From positions 124,001 to 188,000 of the forward strand of contig QQUJ01000017.1 of assembly GCA_008501635.1 (NCBI GenBank): DNA of 64,000 bases, in the 5' to 3' direction. Positions 15,774 through 24,200 of this stretch are shown here, one piece after another. Numbering within the stretch: the first letter of the stretch is position 1; each line of letters begins with the position of its first letter. This DNA is from Pseudomonadota bacterium. Its GTDB lineage: Bacteria; Pseudomonadota; Gammaproteobacteria; QQUJ01. The translations under genes and the position numbers were made by a program. The notes beneath the pieces are model-generated. The model had not been told where the DNA came from. It was given only the letters and a program-made list of their open reading frames with translations, and made no database searches.

Positions 15774-16343
15774 ATGAAACACAATAAGCCACTCTATCCG
15801 AAAGTCATGAACAGCCGAACGTTGTTTAGCTCACCGATCCGAAGTTGCGTATGGTGCGCGCTGTGGCTTGTTCTCTTCGGCTGCACGGTGCAACCTGAAA
15901 CGCCACCGACAGTAGAGCGAGAGGTTGGTTCAAACAGTCCCGTTTCATGCGATGACGCACTGGTGTACGAAACGGCGGATGCTCATCCGGCTATCAGGTG
16001 GATCAACGCCCGCAAAGGCGTTTCCGCCAATGCAGCACTGTCATGCATACTGCGCTCAGACGGGGACGACGGTACGCTCGAACTTAAAGCATACCTGTCT
16101 AGCGGGCTCTACAGATTCGTTCGTGAATGTGGATCTGGGGGGAAGACCGTCTATCGCGTGTTTGAGTACAAGAATAGTGCTCGACCCTACCTCTTTCGCC
16201 TGCACAGGAATGAGTTTGTCGACCCAAAGACCCATATTGTCGTCGGTTCACATCGCAAGCCGGCCGGTAATTATCAGCATGGGATCGCTGAAGCAAGCAA
16301 CGATGCTTCGAAAATCAGTCTTTGTCTCCCAGGTGCTCAATAA
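15774..16343 (+). CDS. Hypothetical lipoprotein (cassette-like)
   Basis: 189 aa from ATG 15774, three bases downstream of an attC-like core. A long basic N-region precedes the lipobox LVLFGC. The mature protein has several Cys and the segment ETADAHPAIRWINARKGVSANAALSCILRSDG. No recognised family. An ATG three codons upstream lies inside the core site and is less likely. The tail ends just before the converging minus-strand gene at 16370, with no obvious terminator. Confidence 0.55.
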   Translation: MKHNKPLYPKVMNSRTLFSSPIRSCVWCALWLVLFGCTVQPETPPTVEREVGSNSPVSCDDALVYETADAHPAIRWINARKGVSANAALSCILRSDGDDGTLELKAYLSSGLYRFVRECGSGGKTVYRVFEYKNSARPYLFRLHRNEFVDPKTHIVVGSHRKPAGNYQHGIAEASNDASKISLCLPGAQ

Positions 16344-16369
16344 GAGGCTGCAGCGTGGTCAGGGATGCC

Positions 16370-17470
16370 TCATTTAGACCCCTTTACTGATTTATCTTTC
16401 CTTTTAATATCCAGATCCGCGAGCGCCTCTCTGTACCCCGCGAGGGCTGTAAGAGTGCCTCTGACTTCTGCGCCCCATAGGCGCTCATCTGGTTTGGGCA
16501 TTGACTTCCACGACATGCAGGCCGGCCGCAAATCCGCATAGGCCATCAGCTCTAGTCCAGCTGGGCTGCGCCCTGTTAGGTCATGAAGATGTCGGTCTGG
16601 GGGATAACTGCTATCTCCTGGAACTTGCTTGATAACTGCGTCGTGGGAGCCATCGGACGATGAAGGCGGCCACTTGTAGACATGCAACCAGTAATGGTAG
16701 CTGCCGGGCGAACGCTCGTTATCGCGAACTGTCGATGCAAAAGCGAAGCCCGAAGCAGCAGGCAATCCCGTTAGTGGGGTTCCGAGAGTGGTAAATGGAA
16801 CCACATTCGAGGTGGGGTTCAATTCATTGTCGCTCGCCGATCTCTGAGTTTGTACAAGTTTCGCTTCCAATCCGTCCGGCCGTTTGAAAAGAATCCATGG
16901 ATGAGGCGAATCGACGGCACCAATACCAACCGCAACAGGATCCCACCCGTTGATCTCGAGCTGGCCGTCCGCGAATTGTTCGAACTCTTGTCGGTCAAAC
17001 GTCCTACGTACTTTTATTCGACCATCTTCTCCAACGGTCCACACCTCATCCAGCAAGCTGCTGCCTTGCGGACGCTCCATGAAAATCAGATATTCGGATT
17101 CGCCTTCCAGGCAAAACTTTGGATTGGGCAAGTAAAGAGAGAAGCTGCGCGCTTTCCATCCCCCCTGTTTCTGCCGGGTGGATAGGTCTTTCTGGGTGCC
17201 AACCATAGTCGGCGTGGGATGTACCGTGCCGGAAACAAGTCGATGCAGGCTAAGCTCACCATTGTCCCTTTGCGACAAAATGGCTGTGTAGCGCCGCCCA
17301 TTGGCGAGGCCTACAAGACTGAGGTCAGAGCCAAGATCACCCGACGCACTCGGTTGAGGAAACAGGAAGTTAAAATCGCGGTCGATTCGCCAAATCTCGA
17401 ACTGTCCGTTGTCTGCAAAAAGTATCAATCCGCCAACACTGGGTGAACTGAAAGTGGTATCTATAGGCAT
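16370..17470 (-). CDS. Hypothetical protein, probably beta-rich
   Basis: 366 aa. Start at ATG 17470 (MPIDTTF) is fixed by GGAGG five bases upstream; the longer frame to 17524 lacks one. The product has repeated short beta-like stretches (LILFADNGQFEIWRIDRDFNF, TAILSQRDNGELSLHRLVSG, EYLIFMERPQGSSLLDEVWTV), which suggests a beta-propeller-like protein. No signal peptide and no named family. It is on the opposite strand to the other accessory genes and shares their unusual composition. An attC-like palindrome oriented with this gene lies upstream at 17519-17563. Confidence 0.55.
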   Translation of the reverse strand: MPIDTTFSSPSVGGLILFADNGQFEIWRIDRDFNFLFPQPSASGDLGSDLSLVGLANGRRYTAILSQRDNGELSLHRLVSGTVHPTPTMVGTQKDLSTRQKQGGWKARSFSLYLPNPKFCLEGESEYLIFMERPQGSSLLDEVWTVGEDGRIKVRRTFDRQEFEQFADGQLEINGWDPVAVGIGAVDSPHPWILFKRPDGLEAKLVQTQRSASDNELNPTSNVVPFTTLGTPLTGLPAASGFAFASTVRDNERSPGSYHYWLHVYKWPPSSSDGSHDAVIKQVPGDSSYPPDRHLHDLTGRSPAGLELMAYADLRPACMSWKSMPKPDERLWGAEVRGTLTALAGYREALADLDIKRKDKSVKGSK

Positions 17471-17518
17471 ATCGACCTCCAGTAAGTCGTTCCATGTGAA
17501 GTACAGGATGTGCTGAAC

Positions 17519-17563
17519 GCCCAACAGCTGATTAGACGGAATCCGTCAAATTGGTAGTTGAAC
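17519..17563 (-). other. Short attC-like palindrome upstream of the minus-strand accessory gene
   Basis: On the minus strand GTTCAAC (17563-17557) and GTTGGGC (17525-17519) fit the integron core consensus exactly. The inner part GACGGATTCCGTC is a strong palindrome. At 45 bp it is shorter than ordinary attC sites, so this may be coincidence or a terminator-like hairpin. Confidence 0.3.
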
Positions 17564-17701
17564 GGACGCGACCTATCGCATGACGGAAGGACTCCGTCGA
17601 TTGCAAAAGAACTATGTTCGAAACCGAGCGTTATGACCGGACGGTCAAAAAGGAAGCTAGAGGTAACAGAGTCTGCCGAAATCATCCCTAACCCCACTCC
17701 A

Positions 17702-17837
17702 TGCTTATTGGGGAACTACAGGAGCTGTCCTTCTCGGTGATGTGTTTATTTAGGACCAGAAAACCCTTAAACGCAAGATGCCAACTGCTAAATAAACAAA
17801 ACGGGTACAGTCCCTGATGTTTCCCCACCAATAAGCA
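17702..17837. repeat. 136-bp imperfect palindrome, MITE-like
   Basis: The left arm begins TGCTTATTGGGGAAC (17702) and ends TGTTTATTTAG (17743-17753). The right arm is its imperfect reverse complement, CTAAATAAACA (17788-17798) to AATAAGCA (17830-17837). The arms are about 50 bases each and flank a 34-base loop. No ORF inside. The size and structure resemble a miniature inverted-repeat element or a long RNA hairpin. Confidence 0.7.
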
Positions 17838-18056
17838 CGTGTTATCAGTGAGATACGAACTATTTTTACGAGAAAAACAGAGCTCGCATGGCACGGTTTG
17901 CCGCGCTTTTTGTTGTCGAAGCGAAAACGCAGAGGTGCACCATGAAAACCCGGGTCAGAGAGCAATAAAGTCCATCAATAGAATCAATTACGCTCTGGCG
18001 CGGATTTTTCAATTACGATGGATCGATGTGACAGCAATAGGTAGTTACTGAATCCG

Positions 18057-18695
18057 ATGAGTAGCGAAAAAAAACACACTCTCGACGCCGTCATCTGGGA
18101 TATGGGCGGCATCATGTACCGTTTCTTCACAGAGCTGATGGTGGATGTCGGAAAAGAGCGGGGCTGGCCATTGGATCGCCTCCCCTTGGGGCCAACAGGG
18201 CCCGGGCCCGATCCCTACTACGCGGCAATGGACCGTGGTGAGATTAGCGAGCCCGACTATGTGGTACATATCGTCGAAGCGTTGGCCGCGGAGAGTATCG
18301 CCTTCTCGCCATACACCGACCTCGACTTTTCACGCGGAGAGCGCCCCGCCACTTGGCGGGCTATCGAACACCTGCAACAAGCTGGCTGGAAACAGGCATT
18401 GCTTACCAACGACGCCACCGCGTGGCTCGGGGAGCGCTGGTGGGAATCCTGGGAACACGCGCACTTGTTCGATGCGGTTGTGGATGTGAAAAGTGTCGGC
18501 GTGCGCAAGCCGGCTCCGGAACCCTATCTGGCGTGCGCGGAGGCGCTAAACCGTTCACCGCAGTCCTGTTTATTTGTGGATGACATGCGCGCCAATTGTG
18601 CAGGGGCGGAAGCGGTGGGCATGCAAAGCTTCTGGTTCGATATCACCGATCCACAGACTGCCCTGGCTGCATTGCTTCGTCGCCTGACGACCTGA
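18057..18695 (+). CDS. HAD family hydrolase
   Basis: 212 aa haloacid dehalogenase-superfamily protein. Motif I is VIWDMGGIMY, with nucleophile Asp and Gly in place of the second Asp, as in YihX-type members. Motif II is LLTND, the Lys is in GVRKPAPEPYL, and motif IV is CLFVDDMRANCAGAEAVGM. A helical cap lies at about residues 20-90. Probably a small-molecule phosphatase, substrate unknown. No clear RBS before ATG 18057. It marks the return to core-like composition after the accessory segment. Confidence 0.85.
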   Translation: MSSEKKHTLDAVIWDMGGIMYRFFTELMVDVGKERGWPLDRLPLGPTGPGPDPYYAAMDRGEISEPDYVVHIVEALAAESIAFSPYTDLDFSRGERPATWRAIEHLQQAGWKQALLTNDATAWLGERWWESWEHAHLFDAVVDVKSVGVRKPAPEPYLACAEALNRSPQSCLFVDDMRANCAGAEAVGMQSFWFDITDPQTALAALLRRLTT

Positions 18696-18805
18696 CATTA
18701 ATGGGCCACGGTTGCTACGTACTCCCCTGATCAATCAAACAAAAGACTCAGGGACGGACCAAGGTTTCGAATAAATATCGACTCCCCAGAGAGAAACAAG
18801 CAAGA

Positions 18806-18833
18806 CGCTGGGTTACGCTGCACCAACCTAACC
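18806..18833. repeat. Degenerate GTCGGGTTA-family repeat
   Basis: GCTGGGTTACGCTGC followed by a diverged right half; related to the copies at 12417, 19611, 19806 and 26747. Confidence 0.5.
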
Positions 18834-18966
18834 CGCATGCTGAGCGGTGCTGTGGATTTATCCGATACCCGGCAGTCAGAAATCCCGCGTTGGAGAATAT
18901 TATTCGCTAATATTCAAAACATTGATTCTCTCAGACACTCCTGATTTATCGATAGGAGGACAATAC

Positions 18967-19575
18967 ATGGGTTCGACGCTGGTGGGTCCTGACGGCAAAG
19001 CACGTTGCCAGTGGTGCGGTACCGCGCCGGAGTTTCTCGACTATCACGATACCGAATGGGGCTATCCGGTCAGCGATGATCAGCGCTTGTTCGAGAAACT
19101 GAGCCTGGAGGGTTTTCAGTCGGGACTGAGCTGGCGCACCATCCTCGCCAAGCGCGAGAACTTCCGCGCCGCCTTTCATGGTTTCGACTTCGATAGAATT
19201 GCGCGCTTTACTCAGCGCGACGTGGATCTCCTGCTCAAGGACGCGGGGATCGTCCGCCATCGCGGCAAGATCGAGGCGGTCATCAACAATGCGCAACGTG
19301 CCCGGGAACTCGTCAAAGGGGAAGGCTCGCTGGCCGCCTTCGTCTGGCGTTACGAGCCCGACGGGAAGGCGCTGGCCGATCCGCAGACCGCATCGACTTC
19401 CGCGGAATCGATTGCCTTGTCGAAGGATCTGAAAAAGCTGGGCTGGAAGTTCGTCGGACCGACGACCGTGTATGCCTTCATGCAGGCCATAGGGCTGATC
19501 AACGATCATGTCGAGGGATGCGTGATCAGGGCCAGGGTCGAGCGTGCGCGCAAGGGTTTCAGGCGGCCGGGGTGA
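18967..19575 (+). CDS. tag: DNA-3-methyladenine glycosylase I
   Basis: 202 aa base-excision repair enzyme that removes 3-methyladenine. It has the N-terminal Cys pair RCQWC, the HDTEWGYPV segment with its His, FQSGLSWRTIL, and the C-terminal LINDHVEGC. The Cys and His residues there form the structural zinc site of this family. Start at ATG 18967 is set by TAGGAGGA seven bases upstream; the frame extends further but without an RBS. It appears to be a single-gene unit flanked by GTCGGGTTA repeats. Confidence 0.95.
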   Translation: MGSTLVGPDGKARCQWCGTAPEFLDYHDTEWGYPVSDDQRLFEKLSLEGFQSGLSWRTILAKRENFRAAFHGFDFDRIARFTQRDVDLLLKDAGIVRHRGKIEAVINNAQRARELVKGEGSLAAFVWRYEPDGKALADPQTASTSAESIALSKDLKKLGWKFVGPTTVYAFMQAIGLINDHVEGCVIRARVERARKGFRRPG

Positions 19576-19610
19576 TAGTGGGAAACCGGGTTCGGGAGCG
19601 ATAACGCTGT

Positions 19611-19640
19611 GTCGGGTTACGCTGCGCTAACCCGACCTAC
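19611..19640. repeat. GTCGGGTTA palindromic repeat
   Basis: 30-bp copy running from GTCGGGTTACGCTGC to ACCTAC, matching the right arm of the pair at 12465-12494. Confidence 0.85.
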
Positions 19641-19805
19641 ATTGAACGTTCCGTGTAGGGCGCAATAACCCAAGGGCATTGCGCCGTAGGTATCGTTTGG
19701 CGATAGGGGCTGCAACAATCAGAACCACCCGGTTCAGACGGTCAATCAGGAACCGACCATGGGTTTCAGGCCGATCCTGGCTGCCTTGGAAGGCATTTGG
19801 CTCGC

Positions 19806-19835
19806 GTCGGGTTACGCTGCGCTAACCCAACCTAC
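19806..19835. repeat. GTCGGGTTA palindromic repeat, one-base variant
   Basis: Same 30-bp unit as 19611-19640 with AACCCAACC in place of AACCCGACC. It lies just beyond the 3' end of the DUF1223 gene. Confidence 0.85.
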
Positions 19836-19846
19836 AATGAACAGTG

Positions 19847-20611
19847 CTACGGGGTAAGCCAACCACCGGCGGCTTGCAGGGGTCGCAGTTCCCCCTTGCG
19901 CGTGACCCACAACGCCACGCCCTGGCGCGGTGCGGATTCGCGTGCCGGCGGTAGTTTGACGAGCGCGGTGTGGGTGGCGCCTTCACGCTTGAGCGCGTGC
20001 TCGACGTGACCCAGCACCACGAAGTCGTGGCTGAGTTTGCGGCCGCTGTTCTCGCCGGCGCCGACGTCGGTGTGCAGATCGAAGCCCAGGCGTGCCACGT
20101 GGAGCTGCAACGGTACGCTGTTGCCGTTGGCGGGTTCGAATCGCACCTGCAGCGCATCAGCGCTTCCGGTCGCGGATAATTTACCCGCCGATACCTCGGC
20201 ATTGTTCGTGAGCATCCGCCCGCGGAACCAGCCGCGCCACTCTTCGCCGTTGACCACGAATCCGGGGGTGTAGACGGTGCTCACTCCGCCGCTGGCCGCG
20301 TAACGGCGCTGACGGTCGCTGTAGGCGCTGGAGGAGAAGCGGTCAGGCCAGCCGATATAGTTCCAGTAGTCGACATGGAAGGCGACCGGCACGATCTGCT
20401 GCCAGAGCCGCGGCTCGTCCTTGAGCCCGCTCAGCCAGCGGTCCGCGGGCGGGCAGCTGCTGCAGCCTTCGGAGGTGTAGAGCTCGATGAGCTGCGCCTG
20501 CCGGGTGGGGCTTTCGATGCGCAGTTCGGTTTCAGCGAGCGCACTGCCCAGGGTCATACTGAGTGCGAGCGCGACCGCACCGTGGCGGAAGCGCTGCGTA
20601 TTCGTCCGCAT
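19847..20611 (-). CDS. DUF1223 family secreted thioredoxin-like protein
   Basis: 254 aa with a signal peptide (about residues 1-25, ending SALAE) and a thioredoxin-like domain. The signature is LYTSEGCSSCPPADRWL with a CxxC pair, followed by HVDYWNYIGWPDRFSS and TPGFVVNG. DUF1223 function is unknown; the CxxC suggests periplasmic redox chemistry. ATG 20611 lies eight bases after the msrAB stop, so the two form an operon. A redox role supporting periplasmic methionine sulfoxide repair is a reasonable inference. Confidence 0.88.
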   Translation of the reverse strand: MRTNTQRFRHGAVALALSMTLGSALAETELRIESPTRQAQLIELYTSEGCSSCPPADRWLSGLKDEPRLWQQIVPVAFHVDYWNYIGWPDRFSSSAYSDRQRRYAASGGVSTVYTPGFVVNGEEWRGWFRGRMLTNNAEVSAGKLSATGSADALQVRFEPANGNSVPLQLHVARLGFDLHTDVGAGENSGRKLSHDFVVLGHVEHALKREGATHTALVKLPPARESAPRQGVALWVTRKGELRPLQAAGGWLTP

Positions 20612-20619
20612 GGCCCGGC

Positions 20620-21750
20620 TCACTTGGTGCTGGCTTGCTGCCCAGCCGCAGCGCTGAAGAGCGCGGCGTACTGACCGTAACCCTCTTTCTCCAGATCCGC
20701 CTTGGGTATGAAGCGCAGCGCCGCCGAGTTCAGGCAATAGCGCAGTCCGGTGGGCTGCGGCCCGTCCTTGAAGACATGACCCAGGTGCGAGTCGCCGAAG
20801 CGGCTGCGTACTTCGGTGCGCGGGTAGATCAGCTTGAAGTCGGTCTTGCGCACCACCAACTCCTCTTCCAGCGGGCGGGTGAAGCTCGGCCAGCCGGTAC
20901 CGGAGTCGAACTTGTCGGTGGACGAAAAGAGCGGTTCACCGGTGACGACATCGACGTAGATGCCTTCCTGCTTGTTGTCCCAGTAGGCGTTCTGGAACGG
21001 CGGCTCGGTGCCATCGTCCTGAGTGACCTTGTACTGCAGCGGCGACAGGCGCTGCTTCAGCTCGGCATCGTCGGGCTTGGTGTAGCGGGTGGCATTGGAA
21101 AATTTTGCGTAGTCCACGTGCAGCTCCTCTCCCCAGGTCTTTTCCAGGTATTGGTCGCGACCCGAGTTGTAGCGGTAGTACTTGTAGCGCAACGGATTGC
21201 GCCGGTAGTAGTCCTGATGATAGTCCTCAGCCACGTAGAAGCGACTCGCCGGCAGGATCGGTGTGATCACCGCGTCGTCGTAGCGACCGCTGGCGGCCAG
21301 TTGCGCCTTCGACTGCTCGGCGGCCAGACGTTGCGCTTCGTTGTGATAGTAGATTGCGGTGGCGTACTGCTCGCCGCGATCGACGAACTGCCCGCCGGCA
21401 TCGGTGGGGTTCACCGTGCGCCAGAAGGCCTCGAGCAGACCCTCATAGCTGATGATGTTGGGGTCGTAGTGCACCTCCACCGCTTCGAGATGACCGGTCG
21501 TGCCCGCGGAAACCTGCTTATAGGTGGGGTTATCCACGCGCCCGCCGGTGTAGCCGGAAATCGCTTTGACCACACCCGGCACCTTCTCGAGATCGGACTC
21601 CACGCACCAGAAGCAACCGCCGGCGAAAGTGGCGACGGCGAGCTCGCGCTTGCTGTCGGTCGTAGCGCCAAGGGAGCCGCTGCCTGCCCATACGGCGAGG
21701 GCGGTGATGGCGGAGATGGCAATCGCGAGGGAGAGAACTAGCCTTTTCAT
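20620..21750 (-). CDS. msrAB: Exported fused methionine sulfoxide reductase MsrA-MsrB
   Basis: 376 aa bifunctional repair enzyme that reduces both S- and R-methionine sulfoxide in proteins. N-terminal signal (about residues 1-29), MsrA domain with catalytic C46 in GGCFWC (about 38-200), and MsrB domain (about 225-350) with GTGWPSF and catalytic Cys in [11 protein letters not shown]. The usual zinc-binding CxxC of MsrB is replaced ([10 protein letters not shown]), so this is the metal-free MsrB type. It lacks an N-terminal thioredoxin module, and the following DUF1223 protein could be its redox partner. Start at ATG 21750 chosen because it begins the signal peptide. Confidence 0.93.
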   Translation of the reverse strand: MKRLVLSLAIAISAITALAVWAGSGSLGATTDSKRELAVATFAGGCFWCVESDLEKVPGVVKAISGYTGGRVDNPTYKQVSAGTTGHLEAVEVHYDPNIISYEGLLEAFWRTVNPTDAGGQFVDRGEQYATAIYYHNEAQRLAAEQSKAQLAASGRYDDAVITPILPASRFYVAEDYHQDYYRRNPLRYKYYRYNSGRDQYLEKTWGEELHVDYAKFSNATRYTKPDDAELKQRLSPLQYKVTQDDGTEPPFQNAYWDNKQEGIYVDVVTGEPLFSSTDKFDSGTGWPSFTRPLEEELVVRKTDFKLIYPRTEVRSRFGDSHLGHVFKDGPQPTGLRYCLNSAALRFIPKADLEKEGYGQYAALFSAAAGQQASTK

Positions 21751-21878
21751 GATCTGTTCCGTTTGTCGGGTGGATTCGGTGAATAAGACCCGCCGGGGGC
21801 CCCGATCATTCCCGCTGTTAGAAAAATGTGAATTCTTGGCGCGAAAGGGAGTCATCAGAGAGTAGCTGGAGTTTCAAG

Positions 21879-22811
21879 ATGACCGACGAAAGATCCGGAT
21901 TTAGCCGCCGGCGTTTCCTGCGCACCCTGGGACTTGCGCCGTTCGTGTGGGGTTACGCCAACCGGCTGGACGCGGCGGCGCAGAGCCCGATCACCCGCCC
22001 GATTCCCGCCAGTGGCGAGCGCCTGCCCGTGATCGGCATGGGCTCCTGGATCACGTTCAACGTGGGCGACGATGTGACGGCCCGCGAGCAGCGGGTGCGG
22101 GTTCTGCAGCATTTCTTCGCTCGCGGCGGTGCGGTTATCGATTCCTCGCCGATGTACGGTTCGTCCGAGGAGGTCATCGGCCACTGTCTGCGGCGGATCG
22201 GAGGCGAAACGCCGCGCTTCAGCGCGACCAAGGTCTGGACCTGGGGCCGCGCTTTCGGCCAGCAGCAGATGGCGCGTTCGGAGCAGTTGTGGGCCACGAA
22301 GGGCTTCGATCTGATGCAGATCCACAATCTGCTGGACTGGGAGACGCATTTACCGACGCTGCGAGAAAGGAAGGCGCAGGGCCGGATTCGCTACATCGGC
22401 CTCACCACCTCGCACGGAAGCCGTCACACTGATCTGGAGCGCATCATGCGCACCGAGCCCATCGATTTCGTGCAGTTCACCTACAACGTGGTGGATCGTG
22501 AAGCCGAGCGGCGTCTATTGCCTCTGGCGGCGGAGCGCGGTATCGCGGTGATCGTCAACCGGCCCTTTCAGGGTGGTGCGCTGTTCGATAGGGTGGCGGG
22601 TCAGGCGCTGCCGGAGTGGGCAGGCGAGATCGGTTGCGCCAACTGGGCGCAGTTCCTGCTCAAGTTTATCGTGTCACATCCCGCCGTGACCTGCGCCATT
22701 CCGGCGACGTCACGGGTCGATCACATGCAGGAGAACATGGGCGCGCTCTACGGACGACTGCCCGATACGGCACTGCGACAGCGTATGGTCAGGTGGGTAG
22801 AGGCCCTATGA
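21879..22811 (+). CDS. Tat-exported aldo/keto reductase
   Basis: 310 aa. It opens with a twin-arginine signal, FSRRRFLRTLGLAPFVWG, unusual for this normally cytoplasmic NADPH enzyme family but known in some periplasmic members. Catalytic tetrad residues are readable: Asp and Tyr in VIDSSPMYGSSEEVIG, Lys in SATKVWTW and His in LMQIHNL. Substrate unknown. GGAG precedes ATG 21879. Divergent from msrAB with a 128-bp gap that should hold both promoters, consistent with a shared role in envelope redox or carbonyl stress. Confidence 0.9.
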   Translation: MTDERSGFSRRRFLRTLGLAPFVWGYANRLDAAAQSPITRPIPASGERLPVIGMGSWITFNVGDDVTAREQRVRVLQHFFARGGAVIDSSPMYGSSEEVIGHCLRRIGGETPRFSATKVWTWGRAFGQQQMARSEQLWATKGFDLMQIHNLLDWETHLPTLRERKAQGRIRYIGLTTSHGSRHTDLERIMRTEPIDFVQFTYNVVDREAERRLLPLAAERGIAVIVNRPFQGGALFDRVAGQALPEWAGEIGCANWAQFLLKFIVSHPAVTCAIPATSRVDHMQENMGALYGRLPDTALRQRMVRWVEAL

Positions 22812-22843
22812 AGGGGTGTTGCTGCGGCTAGCGAGCGCGCAAC

Positions 22844-23125
22844 CTAGCGACGGCCGCGTCCGCGCCCTTTCCCTTTACCACCGGGCATGGGTTTTTCGTA
22901 ACGCACGCGCAGCGATTTGCCGTCCACGGTTTTGCCGTCGAGCGCAGCCATTGCGGCACGCGCCTCATGGCCTTCCATTTCGATAAAGCCGAAGCCCCGG
23001 CATTTTCCCGAAAAGACATCCGAAGCCAGGTGTAGGGAGCGCACGGTGCCGTATTCGGCAAACAAGGCCGTAACGGACTCTTCGGTGGCGTCCTGCGGCA
23101 AGTTGCCGATGAACAGTTTTAGCAT
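22844..23125 (-). CDS. Single-RRM RNA-binding protein
   Basis: 93 aa with one RNA recognition motif: RNP2 is LFIGNL (residues 4-9) and RNP1 is CRGFGFIEM (about 43-51). A short Gly/Lys/Arg-rich tail follows (GGKGKGRGRGRR). Proteobacterial single-RRM proteins of this type are thought to bind RNA, often with cold or stress regulation. It lies beside a cold-shock gene on the same strand. Confidence 0.92.
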   Translation of the reverse strand: MLKLFIGNLPQDATEESVTALFAEYGTVRSLHLASDVFSGKCRGFGFIEMEGHEARAAMAALDGKTVDGKSLRVRYEKPMPGGKGKGRGRGRR

Positions 23126-23190
23126 GCCGGTGTCCTCATGAAAGCCCGGGCGAAAGAGCTTCTACCGCGAGCCTGAAGCGACGATATCAG

Positions 23191-23217
23191 AAAAAGAACC
23201 CCGCAGGACGCGGGGCT
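23191..23217 (-). terminator. Rho-independent terminator downstream of csp
   Basis: On the minus strand, a GC-rich six-pair stem (positions 23215-23210 with 23204-23199) and five-base loop are followed by TTC then five T (23195-23191). It ends the cold-shock transcript. Confidence 0.88.
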
Positions 23218-23245
23218 CTCTCAGTTAAGCCTGAGACTGCTGCTC

Positions 23246-23449
23246 TCAGCTGGGGGTGACGTTCGTCGCCTGCAAACCCTTGGGGCCGCGTTCCACTTCG
23301 AAGGTGACCTGCTGACCTTCGGCCAGCGTTTTGAAGCCATTACCTTGAATAGCGGAAAAGTGCACGAACACGTCGTCGCTGCCATCGGCGGGGGAGATGA
23401 AACCGAATCCTTTGGATTCGTTGAACCACTTAACGGTACCTGTTGCCAT
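23246..23449 (-). CDS. Cold-shock protein (CspA family)
   Basis: 67 aa single cold-shock domain. RNP1 is [11 protein letters not shown] and RNP2 is DVFVHFSAI. It begins [17 protein letters not shown], the standard start, with GGAG nine bases upstream of ATG 23449. It acts as an RNA chaperone or transcription antiterminator in the cytoplasm. The gene is monocistronic with its own terminator. A gap of about 237 bp upstream could provide the long leader often seen for csp genes. Confidence 0.95.
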   Translation of the reverse strand: MATGTVKWFNESKGFGFISPADGSDDVFVHFSAIQGNGFKTLAEGQQVTFEVERGPKGLQATNVTPS

Positions 23450-23686
23450 GTTGATTAACTCCAATCAAGAACTATGAACACAAGCGCAGTCAATTGCAGG
23501 TCTTGAGAGGTAATCGGCAGAGATGACCGTGTAGGTGCTGCTCAAGAAGCCCAGCTGTTTGCCAGGACTCCGGTAACCTGAAGAACGTGCAACCAATTGC
23601 GTAGTTGTCTATTCGAGGCCTCGGTCGTGGCCGGGTTCCACCGAAAGACCCTTGCAGGATACACGTTATTAATCCTGCCTCCTAAT

Positions 23687-24103
23687 TTAGTTTTCTTCGG
23701 TCACCTTGCCGCGCAGCTGTTTCTGGCGGCCGTGCCGGGTCTTGCTTGCCAGCCGGTTCTGCTGGGAGCTGCGGGTTGGTCGGGTCGCCACACGCTTCTT
23801 TTGCACTACGGCCGCGCTGCGAATCAGCTCGCGCAGGCGCAACAGGGCATCCTCCCGGTTCTTCTCCTGAGTGCGGTAGCGCTGAGCTTTGATGACCACA
23901 ACCCCTTCGCGGGTAATGCGCCGATCCCTCAGCTCCAGGAGCCGCGATTTGTAGAACTCGGGCAATGATGAGCCCTGGCTGTCGAAGCGCAGATGGATGG
24001 CGCTGGCGACCTTGTTGACGTTCTGGCCGCCCGCGCCCTGGGCGCGAACCGCCGTTATCTCGATCTCGTCGTCGGGGATTTCTACCTGGCTGGAGATGCG
24101 CAT
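23687..24103 (-). CDS. arfB: Alternative ribosome-rescue factor ArfB (YaeJ-type)
   Basis: 138 aa peptidyl-tRNA hydrolase that frees ribosomes stalled on non-stop mRNA. The catalytic GGQ lies in AQGAGGQNVNK. The C-terminal basic tail (RLASKTRHGRQKQLRGK) is the part that inserts into the empty mRNA channel. Start at ATG 24103 aligns with known family members (MRISSQVEIPDDE). A GTG four codons upstream is possible, and neither has a strong RBS. Confidence 0.93.
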   Translation of the reverse strand: MRISSQVEIPDDEIEITAVRAQGAGGQNVNKVASAIHLRFDSQGSSLPEFYKSRLLELRDRRITREGVVVIKAQRYRTQEKNREDALLRLRELIRSAAVVQKKRVATRPTRSSQQNRLASKTRHGRQKQLRGKVTEEN

Positions 24104-24181
24104 TGGGAGAATCACTCGGTATATCGCCTGACCGACATTCTAACAGCGCGGCGGCAGAGGGTTGTGCGACGGCTCGAACGA

Positions 24182-24200
24182 TCATAGTCAATGACTATGA
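24182..24200. promoter_or_regulatory. 19-base palindrome upstream of the peroxiredoxin gene
   Basis: TCATAGTCAATGACTATGA is a complete odd-length palindrome with one central base, in an AT-rich region between arfB and prx5-grx. The ATAG/CTAT half-sites resemble OxyR contacts, but the following half-sites do not keep the 10-11 base OxyR spacing. It is a likely regulator site of unknown partner. Confidence 0.45.

Larger units (their letters stand above)
17471..18056. other. Intergenic region with hairpins and no supported gene
   Basis: Holds the short attC-like palindrome and the large palindrome at 17702-17837 described separately. The rest shows no gene I can support. AT-rich sequence at about 17980-18050 may carry the promoter for the HAD gene. 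Confidence 0.4.

Noticed and set aside
12933-18056. Integron integrase or transposase in the accessory segment
   Set aside because: No frame in this stretch shows tyrosine recombinase or DDE motifs; the segment is called cassette-like without an integrase.
20563-21741. 392-codon open frame antisense to msrAB
   Set aside because: The minus strand has clear MsrA, MsrB and DUF1223 motifs; the antisense product is low-complexity and recognised by nothing.
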